A stretch of DNA of 48,112 nt, taken from the NCBI GenBank assembly GCA_002327765.1, contig DCUH01000008.1:24330-72441 (forward strand), in the 5' to 3' direction. How positions within the stretch are numbered: the stretch's first letter is position 1; each line of letters begins with the position of its first letter. Below the pieces are notes generated by a model. The model ran no database searches and was not told where the DNA came from. It saw only the letters and a list, made by a program, of their open reading frames with translations. The position numbers and the translations under genes are program-made. Shown piece after piece: positions 17,378-24,887 of the stretch. This DNA comes from a bacterium UBA2219 (GTDB taxonomy: Bacteria > Desulfobacterota > Deferrimicrobia > Deferrimicrobiales > Deferrimicrobiaceae).

Positions 17378-19219
17378 ATGGACTTCCTTGCGAGACTGAA
17401 GCAGTCGCCCCTCGTGTTCGACGGGGCCATGGGAACGGAGATCTACGACCGCGGCGTGTTCATCCAGGCCTGCTACGACGAGCTGTGCGTCTCCAATCCG
17501 CGTCTCATCCGGCAGATTCACACGGACTACATCGAGGCGGGAGCCCAGGTGATCGAGACCAACACCTTCGGCGCAAACCCGATGAAGCTGCGGACCTTCG
17601 GCCTGTCCGAGCGGGCGGAGGAGATCAACCGGGCCGGCGTGAAGCTCGCCCGCGAGGCGGCGATGGCGTCCGGCGCGGAGGTTTTCGTGGCCGGGGCGGT
17701 GGGGCCGTGCACGGAGTCCAACCAGCGGATGCCGGTCGCCTTCGCCCCCGAGGTGGAGGGCGCGTTCCGAGCCCAGATGGCGGCGCTCGCGGCGGAAGGG
17801 GTGGACCTGTTCCTCCTCGAAACCTTCTCCGACCTGAACGAGCTGCTCCTCGCGGCGCGCGTGGCCAGGGAGTTCGGCGGGCCGGTGCTGGCCTCCTTCG
17901 CCCTGACCCAGAGGGGGGAGACCGCGCTGGGAACGCGCGCGGAGTCGATGACGTCGGCGCTCGACGAGGACCCGAACGTCGACGTCGTGGGGATCAACTG
18001 CGGCACCGGCCCCTCCGGGGTCTTCGACGCGCTCCAGTCGGTCCTCCCGTTCACGGGGAAGCCCGTGGTGGTCATGCCGAACGCAGGGTTCCCCCGGGAG
18101 ATCAGCGGGCGCGTGCTCTACATGACCAGCCCGGAGTACTTCACCGAGTACGCCAAGAAGTACATCGAGAGCGGGGTCCGGGGCGTGGGGGGGTGCTGCG
18201 GCACCACGCCGGCCCACATCCGGATGATGTCGCGCGCGGTCCGGTCGCTGTCGGGGGTCAAGCACCACGTCGAGGTGAAGCCGCGGGTCCGGACGGAAAC
18301 CGCCGTGCAGGTCGTCCCCCCCGAGCGGAAGTCGCGCCTTGCGGCGAAGCTCCTGGCCGGGAAGAAGGTGACCTCGGTGGAGCTGCTCCCGCCCAAGTCC
18401 AGCAACATGACCGCGTTTCTCGCGAAGGCGCGGCGGTGCGCGGAGGCCGGGATCGACTCGATCAACATCCCCGACGGCCCCCGGGCCAGCGCCCGCGTCT
18501 CCCCGATGATCGCGGCCCTCACCGTCCACCGCGAGGCCGGGATCGAGCCGATCCTGCACTACTGCTGCCGCGACCGGAACCTGATCGGGATGCAGTCGGA
18601 CCTCCTCGGAGGATACGCCGCGTGCCTGGCGAACTTCCTCATCATCACCGGCGACCCGCCGAAGCTGGGGGAGTACCCCGACGCGACGGGGGTCTTCGAC
18701 GTGGATTCCATCGGGCTGGTCCAGATCGCGTCGAACCTGAACAACGGCGTGGACATCGGCGGGAACCCCATCGACCCGCCGACCGGGATCTTCATCGGCG
18801 TCGGGGCCAACCCGTGCGCCGTGGACATGGAGCGGGAGATCGAACGGTACTATCGTAAGATCGACGCGGGGGCGGAGTTCGCCATCACCCAGCCGGTCTT
18901 CGACGTCGACGCCCTCCTGCGGTTCCTCGACCGCGTGGAAGGGTACCGCCGCACGATCCCGGTGCTCGCCGGCGTGTTCCCGCTGATCAGCTACAAGAAC
19001 GCCGAGTTCATGAACAACGAGGTCCCCGGCGTGGTCGTCCCGAAAGCGGTCCTCGAGCGGATGGCGAAATGCGCCACCCGGGAGGACGCGGAGAAGGCCG
19101 GCATCGACATCGCCCGGGGAATCGTCGCGAAGATCCGGAACCGCGTGAGCGGCTTCCAGGTGAGCGCCCCCCTGGGCCGTGTCGAAACCGCGCTGGCGGT
19201 GCTGGGAAGTCAAGATTGA
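17378..19219 (+). CDS. bifunctional homocysteine S-methyltransferase / methylenetetrahydrofolate reductase
   Basis: 613 aa fusion. Residues about 1-290 form a homocysteine methyltransferase barrel with zinc cysteines in GINCGTGPSGV and GGCCGTTPAHI (near residue 271). Residues about 315-605 form a MetF-type flavoprotein (VTSVELLPPKSSNMTAF, LIITGDPPKLGEYP, FAITQPVFDVDALLRF). It reduces methylene-THF to methyl-THF, the donor for the adjacent MetH. The N-terminal half may itself methylate homocysteine, as proposed for Bacillus YitJ. GGAG lies 6 bases before the ATG, 16 bases after metH. Confidence 0.92.
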   Translation: MDFLARLKQSPLVFDGAMGTEIYDRGVFIQACYDELCVSNPRLIRQIHTDYIEAGAQVIETNTFGANPMKLRTFGLSERAEEINRAGVKLAREAAMASGAEVFVAGAVGPCTESNQRMPVAFAPEVEGAFRAQMAALAAEGVDLFLLETFSDLNELLLAARVAREFGGPVLASFALTQRGETALGTRAESMTSALDEDPNVDVVGINCGTGPSGVFDALQSVLPFTGKPVVVMPNAGFPREISGRVLYMTSPEYFTEYAKKYIESGVRGVGGCCGTTPAHIRMMSRAVRSLSGVKHHVEVKPRVRTETAVQVVPPERKSRLAAKLLAGKKVTSVELLPPKSSNMTAFLAKARRCAEAGIDSINIPDGPRASARVSPMIAALTVHREAGIEPILHYCCRDRNLIGMQSDLLGGYAACLANFLIITGDPPKLGEYPDATGVFDVDSIGLVQIASNLNNGVDIGGNPIDPPTGIFIGVGANPCAVDMEREIERYYRKIDAGAEFAITQPVFDVDALLRFLDRVEGYRRTIPVLAGVFPLISYKNAEFMNNEVPGVVVPKAVLERMAKCATREDAEKAGIDIARGIVAKIRNRVSGFQVSAPLGRVETALAVLGSQD

Positions 19220-19244
19220 CAATTCCATGGCGAGTGCCTGTAAA
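19216..19244 (+). promoter_or_regulatory. sigma-70 promoter of the gcvH-like gene
   Basis: A perfect TTGACA at 19216-19221 overlaps the preceding stop codon. It is followed by a 17-base spacer and TGTAAA at 19239-19244. The predicted start near 19251 is three bases before the ATG, again giving a leaderless message with no ribosome site. Confidence 0.5.
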
Positions 19245-19253
19245 CTACCCGTT

Positions 19254-19631
19254 ATGGACGAAGCCGCGCTCAAATTTTCGGAAGACCACCTCTGGGTCCT
19301 CGAGATGGGGGAGACCATCCGGGTGGGACTTTCCGACTACGCGCAGGAGCAGCTCGGGGAGATCATCTCCGCGACGATGGGCGAAGTCGGCAGGTTCCTG
19401 GAGCGGGGAGAAACGTTCGGGGAAGTGGAGTCGCAGAAGACCGTCGTCGAGTTGTCCAGCCCCATTACGGGGACGATCCGGGCCGTCAACGACGCGATGG
19501 TCGAAGACCCCACGCTGATCAACGTCGACCCGTACGGCAAGGGATGGCTCGTCGAAGTGGAGCTCGACGACCCCGAAGAACTCGACCAGCTCATGAACTT
19601 CGACGACTACGAGACGTTCATCGAGGAGTAA
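19254..19631 (+). CDS. gcvH: GcvH-like lipoyl carrier protein
   Basis: 125 aa, the normal H-protein length. The lipoyl-lysine motif GEVESQKTVVELSSP places the modified residue at Lys62, and the C-terminus (NVDPYGKGWLVEVELDDPEE) is typical. H protein shuttles the aminomethyl group in the glycine cleavage system and also serves in lipoate assembly. No gcvP, gcvT or lpd is in the window. Being beside one-carbon genes favours glycine cleavage feeding methylene-THF to the MTHFR fusion, but a separate lipoyl-carrier role is possible. The ATG at 19254 fits the family N-terminus. Confidence 0.88.
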   Translation: MDEAALKFSEDHLWVLEMGETIRVGLSDYAQEQLGEIISATMGEVGRFLERGETFGEVESQKTVVELSSPITGTIRAVNDAMVEDPTLINVDPYGKGWLVEVELDDPEELDQLMNFDDYETFIEE

Positions 19632-19634
19632 CCC

Positions 19635-19797
19635 GGAAGGGGCTCTTCTCTCGCACGGATACCTCCCCGTTCGGGGACGCCTTGTTCGCCATCCATGGCT
19701 CACGGCGGCTGCGGGTCTTCGTCGCTCCCGGCCTCCCTGCCTCCGCTCCGAAGACACGCCCCCTCAGGAGAGGTATCCGTGCTCGAGGAGCCCCTCC
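19635..19797. repeat. inverted repeat pair around a 105-base spacer
   Basis: The left arm (19635-19664) ends GCACGGATACCTC. The right arm (19770-19797) begins GAGGTATCCGTGC, its exact complement over 13 bases, and pairing continues through GGGGCTC/GAGCCCC with a few mismatches. The spacer contains a small CCCCGTTCGGGG hairpin. The element sits between the convergent ends of gcvH and the cytochrome b gene. No open reading frame of interest lies inside it. Confidence 0.6.
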
Positions 19798-19820
19798 CGG
19801 CCGGAAGCGCCCCGTCGATG

Positions 19821-19857
19821 AAAAAACGGGCCGGGAGGCGCACCGCCCCCCGGCCCG
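19821..19857 (-). terminator. rho-independent terminator of the cytochrome c/b operon
   Basis: Read on the minus strand, a GC-rich stem (GGGCCGGG...CCCGGCCC, with inner GCG/CGC pairing around GTG) is followed by G and six T. It begins about 20 bases after the cytochrome b stop and ends that operon. Confidence 0.85.
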
Positions 19858-19875
19858 CGAACGGAAAGCGGCAGG

Positions 19876-20535
19876 TCAGGCCCGGACGGTCCCTTCGCCC
19901 TTCGGGCTTCCCTTCTCCTCGTGCCCGTGGGCGTCCCCGAACCACATCAGCCGGTACAGCTCGCCCAGCGTTTCCCCCGTCGTGCCCAGGTAGACGTGAA
20001 CGATCATGAAGAGGGAAAAGAAGAAGTTGATGTAGGTGTGGGCGATGGCCCAAAAGGCGAAGCTGGGCATCCCCAGGACGCCTTGCGGGAGCTTGTCCGG
20101 GACGAAGAGGCCCCATCCCGTCAGGATCGACGCCGGGAAGAACAGGAAGACCACCGCCAGGTAGATCAGCTTCTGGAGCGGGTTGAACTTCCGGTCCGGG
20201 CCGTGCGGGAACGGATGGGACCTTCCCAGGAAGATCCCGTGGATGTAGTAGCCGGCCTGGAGCATCAATCCGGGCGAGATGTCGCCGGACACGATCCGGT
20301 AGTACCGGCCGTTCCCCAGGAACAGGTTCCCCAGGATGTACAGGAGGTAGAACAGGGTCAGAAGGATGCCCGCCGCGTTGTGGACCAGGTGGCTGACCCG
20401 GAAATCGATCGGCGGGAAGGAGGGCGCGGAGTAATGCATCCGGAGGCCGGTGACCAGCAGGGTCAGGAACAGCGCCGCGTTGGCCCAATGCCAGACGCGG
20501 AGCCAGAGTGGATACGCACGGGGCCCGCTCATCAT
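19876..20535 (-). CDS. FdnI/HydC-type diheme cytochrome b membrane subunit
   Basis: 219 aa with four predicted membrane helices. Histidines sit at the expected positions: LRVWHWANAALFLTLL, VSHLVHNAAGILLTLF and IAHTYINFFFSLFMIVHVYLG. This is the quinone-reacting cytochrome b561 family seen in formate dehydrogenase and hydrogenase. The ATG at 20535 follows AGGAGG by 5 bases and overlaps the cytochrome c stop (ATGATGA). The pair resembles an unfused CbcL of Geobacter, a quinol oxidase feeding electrons to periplasmic cytochromes. The physiological acceptor is inferred. Confidence 0.85.
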   Translation of the reverse strand: MMSGPRAYPLWLRVWHWANAALFLTLLVTGLRMHYSAPSFPPIDFRVSHLVHNAAGILLTLFYLLYILGNLFLGNGRYYRIVSGDISPGLMLQAGYYIHGIFLGRSHPFPHGPDRKFNPLQKLIYLAVVFLFFPASILTGWGLFVPDKLPQGVLGMPSFAFWAIAHTYINFFFSLFMIVHVYLGTTGETLGELYRLMWFGDAHGHEEKGSPKGEGTVRA

Positions 20536-21392
20536 GACGTCCTCCTGATATAGCCGAAGAACCACCGGCCCAGCGCATGGATCCCGATTCCGGCCAGGGC
20601 CAGCACCGTGAGCACGAAGGTCCCCCAGTCGAGCCATCTGTGGCGGGTCGCCCCGGTCAGGTAGGCGTTGTTGTAGAGCGCGGCGTTGAGCCACCCCTTT
20701 TCGGCGCGCTCCTTCTCCGCGAGGTACTCGTCGAACTTAACGGTCAGCAGCGAGGACCCGGAATGGCACATGATGCAATCCCCGAGCGCCTTCGACTTCG
20801 GCAGCACGAGGTGCACGGTGTCCTTGTCGGTGGGTGTGTGGCACGCGACGCAGGCGACCCGCTGCAGGTGCACCATCTTGTGGGGAAAGCGCCCGTGCAT
20901 CAAGGAAAGCTCCTTCATCGAGGCCGCCCCGGCTTCCGGGGTATCCCCGGGGGCGTGGCACGCGATGCAGGCCCTGTTGACGGCGGCGAAGATCCCTTCG
21001 CGACCCGGCGTGCGGCTCGCGGGAAGGAAGTAGTGGGGCGAATGGCAATTCGTGCAGCCGAAGTCCGGATCGCCCATCTCGACGTGCACGCTCGCCTTCA
21101 CGTCCCGCGCGGCGTCGTCGAACGCAGCGGTCCCTCCGTGGCAATCCGTGCAGGCCGGCGCGCCCGCGCCTTTACCCGCGTGAGGAAACCGGTCGTACCC
21201 TTCCATGTGGCATTCCGTGCAGGGAAGCTCCCGGTGCACGGACTGCGCGTATCGCGCGGGATCGATCGCGCGGGCCCCCGACTTGTGGCACCCCATGCAG
21301 TCGGACTCCGCCCCGCCCGCCCCTGCCGTCCCGGGCGGCGCCAACCACAGCGCGCCGGTCAGGAACAACACGATCCGGATCATCGGTTTCAT
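20532..21392 (-). CDS. heptaheme c-type cytochrome with C-terminal membrane anchor
   Basis: 286 aa. The signal peptide (MIRIVLFLTGALWLAPPGTAGA) directs export. Seven CXXCH sites follow in order: CMGCH, CTECH, CTDCH, CTNCH, CIACH, CVACH and CIMCH. A membrane helix lies near the C-terminus (GTFVLTVLALAGIGIHALG), so the heme domain faces the periplasm, tethered beside its cytochrome b partner. The start at 21392 is chosen because the signal peptide begins there and a GGGGG site precedes it; an upstream in-frame ATG at 21566 would spoil the signal. A role in respiratory electron export is inferred. Confidence 0.9.
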   Translation of the reverse strand: MKPMIRIVLFLTGALWLAPPGTAGAGGAESDCMGCHKSGARAIDPARYAQSVHRELPCTECHMEGYDRFPHAGKGAGAPACTDCHGGTAAFDDAARDVKASVHVEMGDPDFGCTNCHSPHYFLPASRTPGREGIFAAVNRACIACHAPGDTPEAGAASMKELSLMHGRFPHKMVHLQRVACVACHTPTDKDTVHLVLPKSKALGDCIMCHSGSSLLTVKFDEYLAEKERAEKGWLNAALYNNAYLTGATRHRWLDWGTFVLTVLALAGIGIHALGRWFFGYIRRTS

Positions 21393-21423
21393 GGACGTTC
21401 CCCCGAATGTTCTTGATTCCCGC

Positions 21424-21452
21424 ATTGTACTGAAATTGATTCTCACGGTCAC
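21424..21452 (-). promoter_or_regulatory. promoter of the cytochrome c/b operon with a Fur-like site
   Basis: On the minus strand GTGACC (21452-21447), a 17-base spacer and TACAAT (21429-21424) make a plausible sigma-70 promoter, giving a leader of about 25 bases. Within the spacer, 21431-21445 reads (plus strand) TGAAATT-G-ATTCTCA, matching 11 of 14 fixed positions of the Fur 7-1-7 box TGATAAT-N-ATTATCA. Iron control is a guess from this similarity. Confidence 0.4.
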
Positions 21453-21543
21453 GAAGGATGTTGGGGATCCGCCGTTCGGGTCGGCCGAAACCCCATGTGG
21501 CGCGCGGAGTTGGAGAAAACCGCGGGAATGCCGGTTCTTTTCC

Positions 21544-21572
21544 TTGACAGTCCCTTGAGCGCACAATATCTT
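21544..21572 (+). promoter_or_regulatory. sigma-70 promoter of nrdJ
   Basis: A perfect TTGACA at 21544-21549, a 17-base spacer and TATCTT at 21567-21572. The -10 lies inside the first NrdR-like box. It predicts a leader of about 70 bases to the nrdJ ATG. Confidence 0.7.
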
Positions 21573-21607
21573 GTATGCGTTATAAATTCGACCACAAGAT
21601 AGGGTAT
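21561..21607 (+). promoter_or_regulatory. tandem NrdR-like boxes upstream of nrdJ
   Basis: Box 1 (21561-21576, GCACAATATCTTGTAT) matches 13 of 16 positions of the NrdR consensus ACACAATATATTGTGT. Box 2 (21592-21607, CCACAAGATAGGGTAT) matches 11 of 16. Their starts are 31 bases apart, three helical turns, the spacing known for cooperative NrdR binding. Box 1 covers the -10, so repression when dATP is high is expected. No nrdR gene is in the window. Confidence 0.75.
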
Positions 21608-21647
21608 CCCGGAACCGGACAATCCCTCATCGAAACGGAGCGAACGA

Positions 21648-24098
21648 ATGGACATGATCCCCCCTGTCTCCTCCGCTTTCCCCGCAAGCTCCCCGAACAC
21701 GTCCGACGCTCCGCGCGTATCGTCCGGCCGGGCCGCCGGGAAGGAGTTCCCCGAGCGGCCGCCGAAAAACTGGTGTGAGGCGATGCTCGAGAAGCACGGT
21801 CCCATGCGGATCTCCGACAACGCGAGGACCGTCCTGGAGCGCCGCTACCTTAAAAAGGGCGCCGAGGGGGAACCGCTGGAGACCCCCGAAGAGATGGTCG
21901 CCCGGGTGGCGTACAACATCGCGCTCGCGGAGGGGATCTATTACGGGGCCCTGCCCGAGGTGGTGCTCCGGTGGGCCGAGACGTTCTACGAGCCGATGCT
22001 GCGCCTGGACTTCCTCCCCAATTCCCCCACCCTGATGAACGCGGGGCGCGAGCTCCAGCAGCTTTCGGCGTGCTTCGTCCTGCCCGTCGACGACTCGATG
22101 GATTCCATCTTCGAGGCGGTGAAGAACACCGCCATGATCCACAAGAGCGGCGGGGGGACCGGCTTCTCCTTCTCCCGACTGCGCCCGCGCGCCGACGTCG
22201 TGCGGTCGACGAAGGGGATCTCCTCCGGGCCGATCTCCTTCATGACCGTCTTCGACGCGGCCACCGAGACGATCAAGCAGGGCGGGACCCGGCGCGGCGC
22301 GAACATGGGCATCCTGCGCGTCGACCACCCCGACATCCTCGACTTCATCACCTGCAAGAGCCAGACGAGCCGGCTGAACAACTTCAACATCTCCGTGGCC
22401 CTCACCGAGGACTTCATGAAGGCGGTGGAGGGCGACGAGGAATACAGCCTGGTGAACCCGCATTCCCGGGAGGTCGTGTCGCGGCTTTCCGCGCGCAAGG
22501 TGTTCGAGCAGATCGTGGACTCTTCGTGGCGAAACGGCGAGCCGGGGATCATCTTCATCGACCGGATCAACCGGGACAACCCCACCCCGCGGATCGGCGC
22601 GATCGAGAGCACGAACCCCTGCGGGGAGCAGCCGCTGCTGCCGTACGAATCGTGCAACCTGGGCTCCGTCAACCTGTCGAACATGGTCGCCGTCGAGGAG
22701 GGCCGGCCCCGCGTCGACTACGCCAAGCTGAAGGAGTCTGTCCACACGGCGGTGCGCTTCCTCGACAACGTGATCGACATGAACAACTACCCGCTTCCCC
22801 AGATCCGGCAGATGACGATGGCCAACCGCAAGATCGGGCTCGGCGTCATGGGGTTCGCCGACATGCTGCTGAAGCTCGGCATCCCGTACGATTCCGACGA
22901 GGCGCTGGCGGTGGGCCAGGAGACGATGAGCTTCGTCCAGGAGGAGTCGACGGCGGCCTCCTGCAACCTCGCCCGGGAGCGCGGCCCCTTCCCGAACTTC
23001 GACGTCAGCGTCTTCCCGGAGCGCAAGTGCGCGCCGAGGCGCAACGCCACCACGACGACGATCGCGCCCACCGGGACGATCAGCATCATCGCGGGCGCCT
23101 CCAGCGGGATCGAGCCGGTGTTCGCGCTTTCCTACATCCGCAACGTCATGGACAACGACCACCTCGTGGAGGTGCACCCGCTCTTCGACGCCGAGATGCG
23201 GCAGCGCGGGCTCTACTCCTCCGAGCTGATGGAGGAGATCTCGAGGAAGGGGAGCCTGAAGCACGTCGACGGCGTCCCCGCGGACGTCGCCCGGGTCTAC
23301 GTCACCGCCCACGACATCTCCCCCGAGGCGCACCTGCGGATGCAGGCGGCCTTCCAGAAATACACGGACAACGCGGTGTCCAAGACGGTGAACTTCCCCG
23401 CGGACGCGACCCGCGAGGATATCCGGAAGGTCTACCTCCTCGCCTTCCGGCTGAGCTGCAAGGGCGTCACGGTCTACCGGGACAAGAGCCGCGAGGAGCA
23501 GGTCCTGAACATCGGCGAGGTCAACCGCAAGGGGGAGGCCCCGAAGAAGGAGGCCGCCGAGGCGCCGTTCGTCACCCCCCGCCCCCGCCCGGACACCCTG
23601 ATCGGCGTCACGAAGGAGATGAAGACCAGCTGCGGGAAGCTCTACGTCACCATCAACCGGGACGACAAGGGGATCTTCGAGGTCTTCAACCAGATGGGGA
23701 AGGCGGGCGGATGCGCCGCCTCCCAGTCGGAGGCGATCGGGCGCCTCGTGTCGCTGGCGCTGCGCTCGGGGGTCCAGCCCGAGACGATCATCAAGCAGCT
23801 GAAAGGGATCTCGTGCCACCTCCCGACCTGGGGAGGCAACGGCGGCAAGATCCTTTCCTGCGCCGACGCCGTGTCCAAGGCCATCGAGTGGTACCTGGAG
23901 AACTTCGAGGCCATGTTCCCCGGCGTTCCCTCGCCGGCCGCCGCGGCCGCCCCCGCGCCCGCGGCCCCGGCGAAGAAGGCCGGCGTCCCGCTCGACGAGG
24001 AAGAGGTCGCCCGGGGGGCCTGCCCCGACTGCGGCAGCCAGATCGAGCGGCAGGAAGGGTGCCTGAAGTGCCGGTCGTGCGGCTGGTCGGAATGCTGA
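21648..24098 (+). CDS. nrdJ: adenosylcobalamin-dependent (class II) ribonucleotide reductase
   Basis: 816 aa. It reduces ribonucleotides to deoxyribonucleotides with coenzyme B12, independent of oxygen. Visible motifs are the N-terminal active-site region (PNSPTLMNAGRELQQLSACFVLPV), NPCGEQPLLPYESCNLGSVN with catalytic residues, and APTGTISIIAGASSGIEP. A TSCPD-type domain (TSCGKLYVTINRDDKG) follows, and a cysteine-rich tail (CPDCG...CLKCRSCGWSEC) probably re-reduces the active site and/or binds zinc. GGAG lies about 8 bases before the ATG. It has its own promoter with NrdR-like boxes. Confidence 0.96.
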   Translation: MDMIPPVSSAFPASSPNTSDAPRVSSGRAAGKEFPERPPKNWCEAMLEKHGPMRISDNARTVLERRYLKKGAEGEPLETPEEMVARVAYNIALAEGIYYGALPEVVLRWAETFYEPMLRLDFLPNSPTLMNAGRELQQLSACFVLPVDDSMDSIFEAVKNTAMIHKSGGGTGFSFSRLRPRADVVRSTKGISSGPISFMTVFDAATETIKQGGTRRGANMGILRVDHPDILDFITCKSQTSRLNNFNISVALTEDFMKAVEGDEEYSLVNPHSREVVSRLSARKVFEQIVDSSWRNGEPGIIFIDRINRDNPTPRIGAIESTNPCGEQPLLPYESCNLGSVNLSNMVAVEEGRPRVDYAKLKESVHTAVRFLDNVIDMNNYPLPQIRQMTMANRKIGLGVMGFADMLLKLGIPYDSDEALAVGQETMSFVQEESTAASCNLARERGPFPNFDVSVFPERKCAPRRNATTTTIAPTGTISIIAGASSGIEPVFALSYIRNVMDNDHLVEVHPLFDAEMRQRGLYSSELMEEISRKGSLKHVDGVPADVARVYVTAHDISPEAHLRMQAAFQKYTDNAVSKTVNFPADATREDIRKVYLLAFRLSCKGVTVYRDKSREEQVLNIGEVNRKGEAPKKEAAEAPFVTPRPRPDTLIGVTKEMKTSCGKLYVTINRDDKGIFEVFNQMGKAGGCAASQSEAIGRLVSLALRSGVQPETIIKQLKGISCHLPTWGGNGGKILSCADAVSKAIEWYLENFEAMFPGVPSPAAAAAPAPAAPAKKAGVPLDEEEVARGACPDCGSQIERQEGCLKCRSCGWSEC

Positions 24099-24128
24099 CA
24101 CCCGCGGCACCGGACCACGGGGGACATA

Positions 24129-24210
24129 CATGAAAAGAGGGACATACTTGCCACGGGGGACACACTTGATCTTATTGGGGACGAAGGGAAAGTGTGTCCC
24201 CCTTTTCATG
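24129..24210. repeat. REP-like palindrome between nrdJ and tmk
   Basis: Two left half-sites, CATGAAAAGAGGGACATACT (from 24129) and GGGGGACACACTT (24155-24167), face one right half-site (24190-24210) containing AAGTGTGTCCCCC followed by CTTTTCATG. The loop contains CGAAGGGAAAG, also found in the other palindromes of this window. The form resembles REP elements mobilised by RAYT transposases. The right arm runs into the 5' end of tmk. Confidence 0.75.
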
Positions 24211-24233
24211 TGGGTCCCCCCCCAACTCGCCAC

Positions 24234-24887
24234 TTGAACCCTTCGATTCCCTCAACGCATACCCGTGGCCTTTTCCTCACTTTCGAAGGAATCGAAGGGT
24301 CAGGGAAATCCACCCAGGTGCGCCGCCTCGCGGCGCACCTTTCGGGGAAGGGGATCCCCCACCTCGTCACCCGCGAGCCCGGCGGGACCCCCCTGGCCGA
24401 CCAGGTCCGCTCGCTGCTGCTCACCCCCCGCGAAGAGGCCGTCTTCCCGGAGACCGAGCTGCTGCTCTACGAGGCGGCGCGGGCGCAGCACGTCCGGGGG
24501 GTCGTCCTCCCCGCCCTCGACTCCGGCACGGCGGTCCTGTGCGACCGGTTCTCCGACGCGACGACGGCGTACCAGGGACACGCCCGGGGGCTGGGCGCGG
24601 ACCGGGTGGAGCTGCTGAACGGTTTCGCCGCGGGCGGCCTCGTCCCCGACCTGACGCTCCTGTTCGACCTTCCCCCGGAGACCGGTTTCGCCCGGGTCGC
24701 GGGGCGCGGTGCGGCGGCCGACCGGATCGAGCGGGAATCGATCGCCTTCCACGGGAGAGTCCGCGAAGGGTACCTCCGCATATTCGAATGCGCCGGGGGG
24801 CGGATCGTGCGGATCGACGCCTCGCCCCCCGAGGAGGAGGTCTTCCGCCTCGTCCTGGCGGCGGTGAAAGAACGGATCGGATGGTAG
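24234..24887 (+). CDS. tmk: thymidylate kinase (start uncertain)
   Basis: About 217 aa from a TTG at 24234. It phosphorylates dTMP to dTDP. The P-loop GLFLTFEGIEGSGKSTQ lies near the N-terminus, followed by TREPGGTPLADQVR, CDRFSDATTAYQGHARGLG and LFDLPPETGFARVAGRG. No convincing start codon with a ribosome site exists. In-frame GTGs at 24192 and 24210 lie inside the REP-like palindrome, and the TTG gives an N-terminus about 10 residues longer than usual. It overlaps holB by 7 bases and follows nrdJ, consistent with dNTP supply. Confidence 0.88.
   Translation: MNPSIPSTHTRGLFLTFEGIEGSGKSTQVRRLAAHLSGKGIPHLVTREPGGTPLADQVRSLLLTPREEAVFPETELLLYEAARAQHVRGVVLPALDSGTAVLCDRFSDATTAYQGHARGLGADRVELLNGFAAGGLVPDLTLLFDLPPETGFARVAGRGAAADRIERESIAFHGRVREGYLRIFECAGGRIVRIDASPPEEEVFRLVLAAVKERIGW

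Noticed and set aside
13996..17430. Antisense open frame of over 1100 codons across metH, and similar long frames opposite fliF/fliG, nrdJ and metG
   Set aside because: High GC content at third positions removes stop codons on the other strand; the translations are Arg/Pro/Gly/His-rich with no domain motifs, while the opposite frames are recognisable enzymes.
24192..24233. Upstream GTG starts for tmk at 24192 and 24210
   Set aside because: They lie inside the REP-like palindrome, lack ribosome sites and would add a Pro-rich extension not seen in thymidylate kinases.
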